A DNA stretch of 35,871 bases, taken from Acidimicrobiaceae bacterium (GTDB lineage: Bacteria > Actinomycetota > Acidimicrobiia > Acidimicrobiales > RAAP-2). The position numbers were made by a program, and so were the translations under genes. The DNA lies in contig PLNQ01000112.1 of the NCBI GenBank assembly GCA_003141815.1, positions 1 through 35,871 of the forward strand, read 5' to 3'. Below are positions 16,065 through 23,717 of this stretch, piece by piece (positions within the stretch are counted from its first letter, which is position 1; each line of letters opens with the position of its first letter). Under the pieces are notes generated by a model. The model did no database searches, had not been told where the DNA came from, and worked only from the letters and a program-made list of their open reading frames with translations.

Positions 16065-17486
16065 ATGAATACCCCAATCGCCCCCTCGGAACTACCCTCA
16101 ACCCTCGCCGGTCTTCGCGCTTCGGGCTACGAGTCGCGCTCGATCCGAGACGAAATCCGTCGAAACCTAGAAGATCGACTCGCCGCCGGTATTCCATTGA
16201 CCTCGTCGGTCCTGGGATACGAGGACACCGTCCTGCCCCAACTCGAGACCGCGCTCTTGGCCGGACACGACATCATCTTGCTGGGGGAACGCGGCCAAGC
16301 CAAGACCCGGATCATTCGATCCTTGGTGGAACTGTTGGACGAGTGGCTTCCCATCGTCGCGGGCTCGGACGTTCGTGACGATCCCTACGATCCGATTTCG
16401 GCGTTCGCCCTCGACCTCGTGAGCGAGAAGGGCGACGAGACGCCCGTGCGCTGGATCCACCGAAGCCAACGCTTCGCCGAGAAGCTGGCGTCACCGGACA
16501 CGTCGATGGCGGACCTCATCGGCGAGGTTGATCCCATCAAGGTGGCCGGGGGACTCTTCCTCGACGATCCGAAGGCGCTCAGTTACGGTCTCGTGCCCAA
16601 GTCCAACCGTGGCATCTTCGCCATCAACGAGTTGCCGGACCTCTCCGAGCGCATCCAGGTGGGTCTGCTCAACGTGCTCGAAGAGCGTGACGTGCAGATC
16701 CGTGGTCACCTCGTTCGTCTCGACCTCGACGTGTTGGTGGTCGCGACCGCCAACCCCGAGGACTACACCAACCGAGGTCGACTCATCACGCCGTTGAAGG
16801 ACCGCTTCGGATCCCAGATCCGTACCCACTATCCCGCCGAGGTCACCACCGAGATAGAGATCATGCACCAAGAGGCGCACTTGCCGACGTCACCAGTGCC
16901 GATCAAGGTGCCGTGGTTCATCGACGACATCGTCGCGCGCGTAAGCCACGTCGCACGCCGTAGCCACGTCATCTCTCAGACGTCGGGCGTGTCCGTGCGT
17001 CTCTCCATCGCGAACTACGAAACCGTAATCGCGAACGCGTTACGCCGAATGCTGCGCACGCACGACGCCGTCGTCGTACCGCGCGTGAGTGACCTCAGCG
17101 CCATGGTGCAGTCGACGCAGGGCAAGATCGAATTCGACACCATGGACGATAGTGACGCCGATCAAGTCATCGCGGCGCTGGTATCACTAGCGATACGCCA
17201 GTGCTTCAGTGACGTGCTCCTGGAAGAGGCGCCCGAGATCGTCGAGGCCTTCAACTCCGAAGCCATCGTGCACACCGGTGACGACCTGCCCGACGCTGAC
17301 TATCTCGCGGTGCTCGCCGCCATGCCCTCACTTGAGGCACCGGTGGAGCGCATCGCGGGACCGGGAGCGAGCGACGGCGAGAAGGCCGCGGCCGTCGAGT
17401 TCGTTCTCGAGGGTCTGTATCTCACCAAGCGTCTCGCGAAGGACGCCTCGGGAGCGAGGGCGCTCTACCGCTCGAGGAATCGGTAG
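16065..17486 (+). CDS. AAA+ ATPase, MoxR/magnesium-chelatase-like (Rv0958 type)
   Basis: A cytoplasmic AAA+ ATPase of 473 aa, expected to work with the VWA protein encoded next to it as a chaperone-like or insertion complex. Walker A is GERGQAKT (about residue 73 on; the usual third Gly is Ala, as I recall for this subfamily), Walker B is GIFAINELPDL (about 183 on, with Asn before the Glu), and sensor 1 is VVATANPEDYTNRGRL (about 226 on), followed by LKDRFGSQI. Length and motifs match M. tuberculosis Rv0958, often annotated as magnesium chelatase. No chlorophyll or cobalamin genes are nearby, so a chelatase role is not supported. AAGGTG precedes the ATG, and the stop overlaps the next start. 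Confidence 0.88.
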   Translation: MNTPIAPSELPSTLAGLRASGYESRSIRDEIRRNLEDRLAAGIPLTSSVLGYEDTVLPQLETALLAGHDIILLGERGQAKTRIIRSLVELLDEWLPIVAGSDVRDDPYDPISAFALDLVSEKGDETPVRWIHRSQRFAEKLASPDTSMADLIGEVDPIKVAGGLFLDDPKALSYGLVPKSNRGIFAINELPDLSERIQVGLLNVLEERDVQIRGHLVRLDLDVLVVATANPEDYTNRGRLITPLKDRFGSQIRTHYPAEVTTEIEIMHQEAHLPTSPVPIKVPWFIDDIVARVSHVARRSHVISQTSGVSVRLSIANYETVIANALRRMLRTHDAVVVPRVSDLSAMVQSTQGKIEFDTMDDSDADQVIAALVSLAIRQCFSDVLLEEAPEIVEAFNSEAIVHTGDDLPDADYLAVLAAMPSLEAPVERIAGPGASDGEKAAAVEFVLEGLYLTKRLAKDASGARALYRSRNR

Positions 17487-19480
17487 TGCCCGTTCGCTAC
17501 GGCTACCGTCGCTTCGGCGAGGACGACGACTTCAACGACCTCGACGTCGAGGAAATGTTGGCGCACTTGGCGGACGACTTCATGGAGAGTGGCGACCTCG
17601 ACGACGCCATGGACCGACTGCTGCGCGACGGCTATACCACCGAGGACGGCGAACGGATTGAGGGCCTGCGAGACCTCCTCGATCGCACCCGCAAGAAGCG
17701 TCGCGAACTCGAACAACAAGGCGACCCCGACGGCGAGATGCAGCGCTACCGCGAGTGGCTCGAAGACATCGAGGCCCTGGAGTCGAGCGAGCTCGACGAG
17801 CTCGTGGCTGACGCGGAGGCGTCGGAGGACGAACGTCGTCAGGAGGTGACGCGCGACCTCGTCGATCAGAAGAAGATGCAGCGTGAACTGATGAGCGACT
17901 CGCTCGCTCCACGCCTGGGCGACTACCGCGACTACGAGTTCGTTTCGTCGAAGGCTCGCGAAGAGTTCGAGGAACTGTTGAGCGAACTCGAGCGCGACGT
18001 GCTCGACACGTACTTTCAAAACTCGAAGGAGTTCATGGGTCGTCCGGATCCCGAAGAACTGGCGCGCATGCGCGACATGATGGACGCGCTCTCAACGATG
18101 ATCGAACAAGACCGCCGCGGTGAGGATCTCGACCCCACGTTCCAAGACTTCATGGAAAAATTCGGTGACTTCTTTCCCGGCGCCGAGAATCTCGAGGACG
18201 TCGTTCGCCAAATGGCCGAACGCGCGGCCGCCGCGGAGGCGATGTTCAATTCGCTGTCCAGTGAGCAGCAAGGCGAACTGCGCGCGCTCTTTGACGAGAT
18301 GATGCAGAACATGGAGCTCAACTTCTCCATGAACCGATTGGTGTCGAACTTGCGTCAAGCGACGCCCGACATTGATTGGGACCGCGCGCACCGCATGCGC
18401 GGTCAAGACGGTTCGCCCTTCGCCCAAGCCACCTCGGTCGCTGAACAGCTCGGCCAACTGAAGGGCCTCGAGGACTTTCTCGGCCAGAGTCACGCCGCCC
18501 AGGGACTACCTGAAGTCGACGTGGAGGCCGTTCGGCGCAACCTCGGTGACGACGCCGCGCGACACGTCCAGCGACTTCAAAAGGCGCTCCAGGGACTCAA
18601 AGACCAGGGTTTTATCGACCGCCAGAGCAATCGACTGAAGCTGAGCGCGAAGGGGATCCGAAAGATCGGCCAGATCGCATTGCGCGATCTCTTCAATCAA
18701 CTCCACGACTCGCCGACCGTCGGCGCCCATCCCGTCGCGACCTTGGCTCGAGGTGGTGACCGCGAAGAGACGGCGAAACCGTGGGAACCGGGCGAAGCCT
18801 TCGCACTGCACTTACCCAAGACGCTGAAGAATGCCCTGTTGCGCCAGGGTCCCGGCACGCCCTTGCAACTGCACCCCGACGACTTCGAGGTGGAGGAGTA
18901 TGAGTCGGCACGTCGTTCCGCGACCGTGTTCGCGATCGACCTGTCGCTCTCGATGGCCATGCGCGGCAATCTCGTGCCAGCGAAGAAGATGGTGCTCGCC
19001 CTCACGCAACTCATTCGCTCGAAGTTCCCCCGTGACTTCGTCGCAGTCGTGGGATTCGGCGAAACAGCGCAGGAACTGAAAATTGACGACATTCCGGCCC
19101 TCACGATTGACTACAACTACGGCACCAACCTCCAGCACGCCCTGGCGCTCAGCCGCCACCTCCTGCGCAACGAGCGCGGGGAACGCCAGATCGTGGTCGT
19201 CACCGACGGCGAGCCGACGGCGCACCTGACGGCCTCGGGCGAGCCGTTCTTTTCCTGGCCACCCGTGAAGGAGACCCTCGACAAGACCATGGCCGAGGTG
19301 CTGCGGTGCACCAAGGCGGGCCTCACGATCAACACTTTCGCCCTCGACATCGAGCGAAGCCAGTTCCCTTTTGTCGAGCAAATCGCCCGGGTGAATGGGG
19401 GGCGGCTCTTCTACACCGACGTCGACGACCTCGGAATCTACGCCCTCGACGATTTCGTCAAACACCGTCGCGCGGGCTAG
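17486..19480 (+). CDS. VWA-domain protein, partner of the AAA ATPase (Rv0959 type)
   Basis: A 664-aa soluble protein. The N-terminal 430 residues are highly acidic and helical (LDVEEMLAHLADDFMESGDL near the start, then long charged coiled-coil-like stretches). The C-terminal part, about 478-655, is a von Willebrand A domain with a complete metal-binding MIDAS: DLSLS at about 485, Thr in NYGTNLQHA at about 546, and Asp in VVTDGEP at about 573. GTG 17486 overlaps the ATPase stop by one base (TAGTG), indicating translational coupling and a joint complex. In chelatase-like and MoxR systems the VWA partner brings the target to the ATPase ring; the target here is unknown. Size agrees with Rv0959. 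Confidence 0.88.
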   Translation: MPVRYGYRRFGEDDDFNDLDVEEMLAHLADDFMESGDLDDAMDRLLRDGYTTEDGERIEGLRDLLDRTRKKRRELEQQGDPDGEMQRYREWLEDIEALESSELDELVADAEASEDERRQEVTRDLVDQKKMQRELMSDSLAPRLGDYRDYEFVSSKAREEFEELLSELERDVLDTYFQNSKEFMGRPDPEELARMRDMMDALSTMIEQDRRGEDLDPTFQDFMEKFGDFFPGAENLEDVVRQMAERAAAAEAMFNSLSSEQQGELRALFDEMMQNMELNFSMNRLVSNLRQATPDIDWDRAHRMRGQDGSPFAQATSVAEQLGQLKGLEDFLGQSHAAQGLPEVDVEAVRRNLGDDAARHVQRLQKALQGLKDQGFIDRQSNRLKLSAKGIRKIGQIALRDLFNQLHDSPTVGAHPVATLARGGDREETAKPWEPGEAFALHLPKTLKNALLRQGPGTPLQLHPDDFEVEEYESARRSATVFAIDLSLSMAMRGNLVPAKKMVLALTQLIRSKFPRDFVAVVGFGETAQELKIDDIPALTIDYNYGTNLQHALALSRHLLRNERGERQIVVVTDGEPTAHLTASGEPFFSWPPVKETLDKTMAEVLRCTKAGLTINTFALDIERSQFPFVEQIARVNGGRLFYTDVDDLGIYALDDFVKHRRAG

Positions 19481-19518
19481 TGCGAAACCGCTCCCACCAG
19501 GTAGTTCAATAATTCGAT

Positions 19519-19547
19519 TTGCATTTTCCTTAAAACCCCGCAACAAT
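19519..19547 (+). promoter_or_regulatory. Possible whiB promoter
   Basis: TTGCAT (19519-19524), a 17-base spacer and AACAAT (19542-19547) resemble a sigma-70-type promoter about 55 bases before the WhiB start, in an AT-rich stretch after the VWA stop. Match to consensus is partial. Confidence 0.3.
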
Positions 19548-19601
19548 GACACCGTTGTAATTACATCGGTGGTAATTTCCGCCGACGGGGAGGATCGCCA
19601 G

Positions 19602-19877
19602 GTGGAAATCGTCGAACTGTTGAGCGGTATGGAAGATCGTGGCTGGCAAGCGCGATCGAACTGCATGGGCGTGGATCCGGACCTTTTCTTTCCCGAGCGT
19701 GGTGCGTCCACCCGGGAAGCCAAAGAGGTCTGTCGCGGGTGTGTCGTGCGTGAAGACTGCCTGGAGTACGCGCTCGAGAACGGTGAGAAGTTCGGAATCT
19801 GGGGCGGCATGAGCGAGCGCGAGCGTCGGCGACTTCGTCGAGCGCGCGCGATCGAACGTCGCGCGCAGGCCGGTTAA
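19602..19877 (+). CDS. whiB: WhiB-family iron-sulfur transcriptional regulator
   Basis: A small actinobacterial regulator that binds a [4Fe-4S] cluster and usually acts together with the principal sigma factor. Its four cluster Cys are visible: one in SNCMG, two in VCRGC and one in EDCLEYA. They are followed by the turn GIWGGMS and a basic tail (ERERRRLRR) for DNA binding. DPDLFFP is the typical segment after the first Cys. GTG 19602 follows GGGGAGG with eight bases between; an ATG at 19629 would also keep all domains. It resembles the WhiB2/WhmD cell-division group in layout, but the subgroup was not verified. It ends four bases before the convergent formiminotransferase stop. Confidence 0.9.
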   Translation: MEIVELLSGMEDRGWQARSNCMGVDPDLFFPERGASTREAKEVCRGCVVREDCLEYALENGEKFGIWGGMSERERRRLRRARAIERRAQAG

Positions 19878-19881
19878 GCGA

Positions 19882-20697
19882 CTACGCCAGTCGAGCTTCG
19901 ATCGTCTTTTCGTAGCTCAGATCTAGTTGGTCCCAACGCAAGGGGTCTTGCGTTCGTAGCAACGACTCGGGAATGAGGCCCACCAACTCCGCGTGGTCGA
20001 TCGCGCCCACCGGCATCAGGTCCGCGACGTCGTCGTAGATCGTCGAAGGTCCAACCACTAAGGGCGAAATCAGATTGCAACTGATCTGCGTGAACGAACC
20101 CACACGAAAGGCGAGCGCGCGCACCTCGGGGCGACGAACGGCCTTGGCGACGGCCTTACCCTCATCGAGCGAGATGCCCCGTACCCAGAGATTCCACGCG
20201 ACGAGCACGCCCCTCGCACCGAGGGCGCTGGCGCCCCACTTGGCGTGGGGAACCTCCGGTCCGAGATCGGGGGTCAGTGTTCGAAACGCCCCTCGGCGGA
20301 CGTCGGGAAGTGACCGACTGGAACCATCAGGGAGCGGCCCGTAGAGAAAGACCGGCAGGTCGAAGGTGGTCGCCAACCAGGCCGCGGTCTCGTCTCGCAG
20401 CGCCACGGCTACGTGAGCATCTGATTCGTCGAGGGCGACGAAGGGCACGACGTCGAGGACCCCGAAACGCGGGTGTACGCCCGCGTGGTCTCGCAGATCG
20501 AGTGAGTCCGTTGCCTGGCTCGCGAGCGCGCGTACGTCGCGGCGCAGTTCAGCGCGGTGGTGAATCAACGTGAAGACGCTGCGATTGTGCGTATCGTCAC
20601 GGTGACGATCGCGCAACGAATCGCCGGCGGCGAAACTCAGCGCGTCGAGGACGTCGAGACGTTGTCCCTCGGAGATATTGACAACGCACTCAAACAA
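19882..20697 (-). CDS. Formiminotransferase-domain protein (glutamate formimidoyltransferase type)
   Basis: A 271-aa single-domain relative of the N-terminal half of FtcD, which moves a formimino group from formiminoglutamate to tetrahydrofolate. Family motifs: VVNISEGQ at the start, HNRSVFTLIH, HAGVHPRFGVLDVVPFVAL, LPVFLYG and FRTLTPDLGP, and a C-terminal domain with VGSFTQISCNLISP. The cyclodeaminase half is absent, as in many actinobacterial copies. No histidine-degradation gene is near, so the actual substrate is open. The TTG start at 20697 is nine bases after the stop of the upstream WhiB gene on the same strand, suggesting co-transcription. Confidence 0.85.
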   Translation of the reverse strand: MFECVVNISEGQRLDVLDALSFAAGDSLRDRHRDDTHNRSVFTLIHHRAELRRDVRALASQATDSLDLRDHAGVHPRFGVLDVVPFVALDESDAHVAVALRDETAAWLATTFDLPVFLYGPLPDGSSRSLPDVRRGAFRTLTPDLGPEVPHAKWGASALGARGVLVAWNLWVRGISLDEGKAVAKAVRRPEVRALAFRVGSFTQISCNLISPLVVGPSTIYDDVADLMPVGAIDHAELVGLIPESLLRTQDPLRWDQLDLSYEKTIEARLA

Positions 20698-20706
20698 GAG
20701 GTTCGC

Positions 20707-20958
20707 TTAGTGAAGATCGCGATTAAAGAGGCGCACGCGACGACGTTCGCGTAGTAGGCGGCGGCGCTCTCGCTCGCTCTTGCCACCCCACACGCCATGA
20801 TCGATGTGATTGTCGAGTGCGTAGACGAGACATTGACTTGCGACTGGACACGTGACGCAGATTCGTTGAGCGATGATGACGCCCACGCCGTCACGGGGAA
20901 AGAAGGTCTCTGCTGGATACTCGCGACACTTCCCGTCGGCCATCCATTCGGTACTCAT
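20707..20958 (-). CDS. whiB: WhiB-family iron-sulfur transcriptional regulator
   Basis: Second WhiB protein, 83 aa. The four cluster Cys are in GKCREYP, ICVTC and SQCLVYA; then GVWGGKS and a basic ERERRRLLRERRR tail. AETFFP replaces the usual DPDLFFP. ATG 20958 has GGGAGG five bases upstream. The leader just before that site contains three tandem 12-base repeats (20980-21015), which is unusual for a whiB leader. The gene runs into the formiminotransferase gene. It is a paralogue of, not a copy of, the WhiB gene at 19602: sequence between the motifs differs. Confidence 0.9.
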   Translation of the reverse strand: MSTEWMADGKCREYPAETFFPRDGVGVIIAQRICVTCPVASQCLVYALDNHIDHGVWGGKSERERRRLLRERRRVRLFNRDLH

Positions 20959-20979
20959 ACTTACCTCCCTTCTTTCTAC

Positions 20980-21015
20980 TTCTACCCTTACTTCTACACT
21001 TACTTCTACACTCAC
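20980..21015. repeat. Three tandem 12-bp repeats in the whiB leader
   Basis: Plus-strand units are TTCTACCCTTAC, TTCTACACTTAC and TTCTACACTCAC. They lie 22-57 bases upstream of the WhiB ATG on the minus strand, in the probable leader or promoter. Each unit differs from its neighbour by one base. Copy-number change could alter spacing, or the units could be a protein-binding array. Confidence 0.7.
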
Positions 21016-21163
21016 AGTAGCGACCTCGCGCGTCACCATCTGCCACCTTTAGTTCGCGTGTTCACGAGGATTGCGCGTCTTATAACACCCTTAAAGATCA
21101 TTTATCGAACTCCAGTAGAATGAAGGAAGTACGCGCGTTTGTAACGCAATCGTAAGGAGTCTC

Positions 21164-21442
21164 GTGAGCCAGGTCCCGACAACAGAAGTCATCGAGGTCG
21201 TTGACCCGGTGGGTCACGTCCAAGTCATCTACCTCGGACCGGTGGCCCCGCACTGGGAGTGCCGGATGGTCTTCGGCGACGAGGAGCAGATCCAGGCCTT
21301 CGTTGACCGCGTGGACGCGCGACTTCGTTTTCTTCCTCCCCACGACCCGCAGTTTCGCCGCAACCGCGAACGCGTGAACCGTGACGCGGAACGAGAGAAC
21401 CTACTCGTCGAGTGGAACCTCGGCTACGACGAAGAGTCCTAG
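21164..21442 (+). CDS. Conserved-looking hypothetical protein (92 aa)
   Basis: The family is not recognised. GTG 21164 is preceded by GTAAGGAG at ideal spacing. The sequence has a beta-like N-terminal half (VIEVVDPVGHVQVIYLGPV), a central PHWECRMVFGDEEQIQAFVDRV, and a charged helical C-terminus rich in Arg and Glu. No signal peptide, membrane helix or metal site is seen. Its stop overlaps the convergent DUF2342-like stop by four bases. Good codon composition and the ribosome binding site make it a likely real gene. Confidence 0.65.
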   Translation: MSQVPTTEVIEVVDPVGHVQVIYLGPVAPHWECRMVFGDEEQIQAFVDRVDARLRFLPPHDPQFRRNRERVNRDAERENLLVEWNLGYDEES

Positions 21443-22569
21443 GCCAGCGGCGAGTTCGTCACTCGCTCGTACCATGCGTCAGGGTTGTTGAGTTCGCCCG
21501 CGCTCGGCAGTCCGTCCACGCGCAGTAACGCACCAAAGACGCTGAGTGAGTGCTTCTCCACGAGCGCCGACACGAAGGCCGTTGCCGCGTCGTGATGCGG
21601 TCCTTGAGTCGAGATGCCAAAGAGTGCGGCAGCCGCGTCCTCACCACGCGCGTCGCTACGTCGGTGTCTGGTGTAGGCCTCGGCCAGGGCGGGGCGTGGT
21701 CCGAGCAGCTTCTCAGTGATGTCCTGCGCCGCGGCGCAGAAGAAGGCGAGCAACACGCTCGCAGCCGCATTGATGGCGCGCGTGGCGTCGCTTTCTTCGG
21801 GCACCTCGATACCGTCGAGCAGTGATTCGGGATTGTTCATCATGTCGTTGATGTCGCCCGACTCCATCATTCCCTGCAGGCGTCCCATGAGATCGCCCTG
21901 GATGGCGTTGGCCTCGTTGACCGTGTCGATGAGCAGGGCTCGCAAGGCGTCACCGGTGCCCGGCTGAGAGAGGACCAGCGACGCCACGAACTCTTGGGCG
22001 AGCGCGAAGACGTAGACCTCGTCATGCTCCAATGACCACTCACTGGCGAAGTTGGCCAAGTTATTGACGACGAGCAGGTGCTGGTCATTCAGACGCGGCA
22101 GGGGCAACACGGCGAGCGACCACGCCCTCGCCGAGAAGTGGCCCGCGACCGATCCCATCTGAAAGCCCGCGAAGAGTGGTCCGATGGTCGAAGAGATCCG
22201 CGCCATGAGTTGATTGTTCGCATCCGCGTCGTCGAGCTCTTCGCTCGTCGTCGGCGGTGTGCTCGTGGCCATCGGATTCATCAAGGGACGCCATTGCTCG
22301 AGAGCGGCGAGCGTGAGGGCCGAACGATTCACCGCCACCACCGTTGGTTCACTCGAAACGCCAAAGAGGGCGTCGACGTGTCGTCCCACGAGCGGTGCCA
22401 ACTCTTCGAGTCGTTGGCGTTCGATGGGCAGGGGATTGGGGTCACCGTCGTCACCCCGGGCGATGTTGAGGGCGAGCTGGGTGGCCGTCGTGTACCAAGC
22501 GTCGGGACCCTGTTGACTCAACATCGAAAAGATGTCGCCGAACATGTCGCCGAAGGGGTTGGTCGTCAC
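21439..22569 (-). CDS. DUF2342 (zinc metallopeptidase-fold) protein lacking HExxH
   Basis: A 376-aa relative of the actinobacterial zinc-dependent peptidase family COG5282/DUF2342 (Rv3195 type). Supporting parts are the N-terminal GPDAWYTTATQLAL, the central MGSVAGHFSARAWS, a Pro-rich strand, and the C-terminal GEDAAAALFGI with LRVDGLPSAGELNNPDAW. In active members a HExxH helix follows the acidic EWSLEHDEVY-like segment; here that helix reads FALAQEFVASLVL, without either His. It is therefore predicted to be a pseudoenzyme that binds rather than cuts. GTG 22569 overlaps the stop of the upstream HtrA-like gene by four bases, indicating coupled translation. Confidence 0.8.
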   Translation of the reverse strand: MTTNPFGDMFGDIFSMLSQQGPDAWYTTATQLALNIARGDDGDPNPLPIERQRLEELAPLVGRHVDALFGVSSEPTVVAVNRSALTLAALEQWRPLMNPMATSTPPTTSEELDDADANNQLMARISSTIGPLFAGFQMGSVAGHFSARAWSLAVLPLPRLNDQHLLVVNNLANFASEWSLEHDEVYVFALAQEFVASLVLSQPGTGDALRALLIDTVNEANAIQGDLMGRLQGMMESGDINDMMNNPESLLDGIEVPEESDATRAINAAASVLLAFFCAAAQDITEKLLGPRPALAEAYTRHRRSDARGEDAAAALFGISTQGPHHDAATAFVSALVEKHSLSVFGALLRVDGLPSAGELNNPDAWYERVTNSPLA

Positions 22570-23660
22570 GGCACCAACTTAGAGGGACAGCCGAGCGTCA
22601 CGTTCACGTGGTGCACCGTGGACTTGTGGACGAAGCTGAGCTTCGCCGAGGTGTACGCGGGGGTCAGGTAGAGCGTCGACACCAACTGGTTCCAATTGTC
22701 GATTTCCTTGCCGTTCCAAGTGGTGAGGACGTCGCCCACGGCGACGTTGGCGTGCGCGGCGGCGCTGTAGCGCACGACGCTCTTCACGAGGACGCCCCCA
22801 CCTTGTTCGTCCTTGCCCACGACGCCGAGCTGCGCGTGACAGCCGTGGCCCGTGGCGACGACGACGGCGACCTCGGCCACGAACTGCGCGGCGTACCAGA
22901 AGTGCCGTGACGACAACACGGCCACGACGTGACCGCTCGCGTCGACGGCGATGGCGTCGACGTAACTACTGAGACTCGTGTCGGACTTCGTCGCCAAATA
23001 GCGCACGACGCCCTGGGCGTTGATGAGGGGGTCGCCGAGTGTTGTCATGGACCAGTCGTACTCGGGTGTCTTCGTCGAGCCACGAACGATCGGCGCCACG
23101 GCGACGACCGACGTGCTCGCGGGCATCGGATCAAGTTTCAACGCCGCGATCGGAACGCTCAAGTGCACGATGGAAAAGCCCATCACGCTGTCTCGGCCCT
23201 TCAGGGTCACGGGGAAGTTCACCTTCGTGGCGGTGGAGCCGGTGATCAGCGCGTTGACGGGAATCGCGACTGTCGTCACCGCGAGGTCGTGGGACAGCAC
23301 CAGTGCAGAGACGTGTACGACGTGGCCGGGCGTCGTGATCGTGAGGTCGACCGTACCCTTGGCTGCGGCGCGCGCCGACGCTGGGAGTGAACTGAGCGTC
23401 GTGGCCAAGTGCGCGGGGAGATTGCCGTTAGGGGTGCCAGCGCCCCGGTTGACCATGAGGACGATCCCGCCAACCACCAAGAGGATGGCCATGCCGCCCG
23501 CAATGGTCCGGGGGATGGTGGAGTGGGGCCGCACACTGGTCGTCGTCGCCAGTGTTTCAAAGCTCGGGAGCTCACTCGGGTGTACCCAGGGACGGCTTTC
23601 GGCCGACGGTCGCGCGCGACGGCTTCGGCGCCACCACCTCGATCTATCCCCATTAGCCAC
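22566..23660 (-). CDS. HtrA-like membrane protein with degenerate protease domain and PDZ
   Basis: A 364-aa protein: a basic cytoplasmic N-terminus (RWWRRSRRAR), one transmembrane helix at about 50-70 (GGMAILLVVGGIVLMV), an extracytoplasmic trypsin-like domain at about 95-260, and a PDZ domain at about 270-355 (VAVGDVLTTWNGKEIDNWNQL). Aligned by eye with HtrA, all three catalytic positions are lost: the TNxHV site reads TTVAI, the TDLAV site reads GFSIV, and the GNSGGPL site reads DAIAVDASG. It is thus probably a substrate-binding or scaffold protein. Start GTG 23660 lacks a clear ribosome binding site and may be leaderless. It is divergent from the MreB-like gene across 57 bases. Confidence 0.75.
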   Translation of the reverse strand: MANGDRSRWWRRSRRARPSAESRPWVHPSELPSFETLATTTSVRPHSTIPRTIAGGMAILLVVGGIVLMVNRGAGTPNGNLPAHLATTLSSLPASARAAAKGTVDLTITTPGHVVHVSALVLSHDLAVTTVAIPVNALITGSTATKVNFPVTLKGRDSVMGFSIVHLSVPIAALKLDPMPASTSVVAVAPIVRGSTKTPEYDWSMTTLGDPLINAQGVVRYLATKSDTSLSSYVDAIAVDASGHVVAVLSSRHFWYAAQFVAEVAVVVATGHGCHAQLGVVGKDEQGGGVLVKSVVRYSAAAHANVAVGDVLTTWNGKEIDNWNQLVSTLYLTPAYTSAKLSFVHKSTVHHVNVTLGCPSKLVP

Positions 23661-23717
23661 CTAGTGCAGGCTAGTTACGAAAGGACTCTTGTTGGCATCG
23701 CCCTAACATCGTTACTC

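Noticed and set aside
16065-17486. Annotation of the AAA gene as a true magnesium chelatase subunit
   Set aside because: No chelatase H subunit or tetrapyrrole gene lies nearby, and its partner is a VWA protein of the Rv0959 type.
18812-19810. Minus-strand open frame (332 codons) opposite the VWA and whiB genes
   Set aside because: It covers two unrelated recognised genes in antisense and has no ribosome binding site or family motif.
20980-21015. Tandem repeats considered as a CRISPR array
   Set aside because: Units are 12 bases, directly adjacent with no spacers, and no cas gene is present.
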